A stretch of DNA of 6,917 nt, taken from assembly GCA_030699345.1 (NCBI GenBank), contig JAUYMX010000484.1, forward strand, positions 1-6,917, written 5' to 3'. Origin of the DNA: Methylococcaceae bacterium. GTDB taxonomy: Bacteria; Pseudomonadota; Gammaproteobacteria; Methylococcales; Methylomonadaceae. Made by a program: the position numbers and the translations under genes. The notes beneath the pieces are model-generated. The model saw nothing but the letters and a program-made list of their open reading frames with translations. It searched no databases and was not told where the DNA came from. This document shows, one piece after another, positions 6,288-6,917 of the stretch (its first letter is position 1; each line of letters opens with the position of its first letter).

Positions 6288-6428
6288 TTTGCCCGCCGCT
6301 TTTGCAGCCACCGGAGTGTTATCCAACGAACAGTAGTTTTTTGAGTGGCGAGTTCAGCGCGGAATCCAGTTCCAGCCCAAATACCGACAAACCCTTGGTA
6401 AGACCAATGCACACGAATACTGCGCCAT
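6288..6428 (-). pseudogene. Internally deleted remnant of a PepSY-associated membrane protein gene
   Basis: Two blocks match the intact PepSY gene at 68-1255 in the same orientation and order. Bases 6288-6310 are identical to 93-115 over 23 nt (codons for the C-terminal WLQKRRAK). Bases 6337-6428 match 1079-1170 without gaps at about 78 of 92 positions, and encode residues about 29-59 (VFVCIGLTKGLSVFG then LELDSALNSPLKK). Some 960 bp between them are gone, replaced by about 26 nt of unrelated sequence. Upstream of the N-terminal block, resemblance fades after about 35 more bases with a frame change, and there is no start codon. It is either the tail of a lost paralogous operon or a decayed duplicate of the neighbouring gene. 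Confidence 0.8.
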
Positions 6429-6510
6429 AGAATAAAAAACCACAGGCCAAATAGCCTTATTAGAATAGATTAATGAAACTTCCGTTTGTGCTGGCAAGCG
6501 GTGCTTTTTG

Positions 6511-6564
6511 GATTGTGAATATACATTTGGGGATGAAAGCCGATTGTTTCTTATATTCACAATC
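6511..6564. repeat. 13-bp perfect inverted repeat with 28-nt spacer
   Basis: GATTGTGAATATA (6511-6523) and TATATTCACAATC (6552-6564) are exact reverse complements. The structure lies in gene-free sequence between the PepSY remnant and the right-edge open frame. No T-run follows, so a terminator is unlikely. It may be a hairpin RNA, a pair of operator half-sites, or the ends of a tiny element. Confidence 0.7.
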
Positions 6565-6587
6565 TCTACCCAGAGAGTAATTTGCCA

Positions 6588-6715
6588 AAATGCAAAATAA
6601 AGCGTTTAATCCAGGCCGCTTAGCCTGTACGGTAAAAGTACTGTTATTTTGTCCTGCTCATTATCCAGCAATTTCGGCGGGTTTTCGGGCAAGGTATTTG
6701 ATGTATTTTGCATTT
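6588..6715. repeat. 128-bp segment bounded by 12-bp inverted repeats (possible MITE)
   Basis: AAATGCAAAATA (6588-6599) and TATTTTGCATTT (6704-6715) are exact reverse complements bounding 104 bp without coding potential. The interior contains a small CAGGC/GCCTG hairpin (6612-6627). The AT-rich ends could pair by chance, and no clear target-site duplication is visible, so a mobile-element reading is tentative. Confidence 0.35.
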
Positions 6716-6778
6716 GCTTTTAGGACAGCATAAATTCAGACAAGTAACTGAAATAACGATGATTTTTAATTTTAAAAA

Positions 6779-6802
6779 GGCTATGTCACTGTTAGCTAGT
6801 GG
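6779..6802 (+). mobile_element. Possible left terminal repeat of an insertion sequence
   Basis: GGCTATGTCACTGTTAGCTA begins right after a run of A/T (TTTTAATTTTAAAAA), about 66 bp before the start of the right-edge open frame. This is the spacing expected between the left end and the transposase start of an IS1595-type element, which tends to insert in AT-rich DNA with 8-bp duplications. The matching right end lies beyond the window, so the boundary is a guess. Confidence 0.3.
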
Positions 6803-6844
6803 TTTACACTCTTGTAATAGAAATCAATGAGATAAGGAGGCAAA

Positions 6845-6917
6845 ATGAAAGCCGACGAATTCAAAGTATTTGATGAAGCTCTTGAAAATCTAACGCCGCA
6901 CCAAAGAGGGCTAGTGA
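6845..6917 (+). CDS. 5' end of a putative IS1595-like transposase (partial, runs off the window)
   Basis: An ATG preceded by a strong AAGGAGG (6834-6840, 4 nt spacing) opens 24 codons that are still open at the window edge. The start MKADEFKVFD and the LTPHQRGLV segment resemble the N-terminus of IS1595/ISXO2-type transposases. Those begin with a short helix and an L(T/S)P-x-QR motif ahead of a zinc-ribbon and a DDE catalytic domain; neither later domain is visible here. Twenty-four residues are too few for certainty, and another helix-rich protein is possible. The real-gene call rests on the ribosome binding site and the similarity. It is the only plus-strand gene of the window that may be intact. 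Confidence 0.45.
   Translation, partial: MKADEFKVFDEALENLTPHQRGLV

Noticed and set aside
6137..6430. A 97-codon plus-strand frame
   Set aside because: It runs antisense through the AbrB-like remnant and the PepSY remnant, and its residues reflect the complement of those genes. There is no ribosome binding site and no family resemblance.
6354..6560. A 68-codon minus-strand frame
   Set aside because: Its C-terminal part is an out-of-frame reading of the PepSY remnant. The rest crosses the 13-bp inverted repeat and resembles nothing known.

Overview
The window carries a TonB-dependent iron/siderophore uptake and cell-surface signalling locus, read entirely on the minus strand. It is embedded in the debris of toxin-antitoxin genes, small inverted-repeat elements and a decayed duplicate. 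The outer-membrane receptor, FecI/FecR pair and moderate GC content indicate a Gram-negative proteobacterium. The small repeat containing the TTCGACA/GCTC core is of a kind scattered through several gammaproteobacterial genomes, such as methanotrophs and sulfur oxidisers, so a gammaproteobacterium is the best guess. The species cannot be named from the sequence.

Layout in transcription order (right to left): an ECF sigma factor of FecI type (5847-5314), a FecR-type anti-sigma/signal transducer (5245-4277), a TonB-dependent siderophore receptor with an N-terminal STN signalling domain (3787-1325), and a four-helix PepSY-associated membrane protein (1255-68). The parts fit the known FecI-FecR-FecA cascade. 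Ligand bound at the receptor is sensed through its STN domain by the periplasmic part of FecR, FecR releases or activates the sigma factor, and the sigma factor drives the receptor operon. The PepSY protein probably handles iron at the inner membrane, possibly as a ferrisiderophore reductase, as FoxB and FpvG do in Pseudomonas. The actual siderophore is not readable from the sequence.

Between fecR and the receptor, on the opposite strand, lies a wrecked MntA-HepT (nucleotidyltransferase/HEPN) toxin-antitoxin pair. The start of the mntA-like gene is joined by deletion to the end of the hepT-like gene. A 112-bp miniature inverted-repeat element sits inside the R-x4-H catalytic motif of hepT. 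Its removal restores the motif in frame.

The right 1 kb (5848-6917) holds no intact full-length gene. It contains a 41-codon AbrB/MazE-like antitoxin remnant with a good ribosome binding site (6202-6077), and an internally deleted copy of the PepSY gene (6288-6428) in the same orientation as the intact gene. It also holds two inverted repeats (6511-6564, 6588-6715). The first 24 codons of an open frame at the right edge could be an IS1595-like transposase. I see no tRNA, rRNA, CRISPR array or riboswitch. The individual systems are recognisable, and the unusual content lies in the rearrangements and repeat structures.
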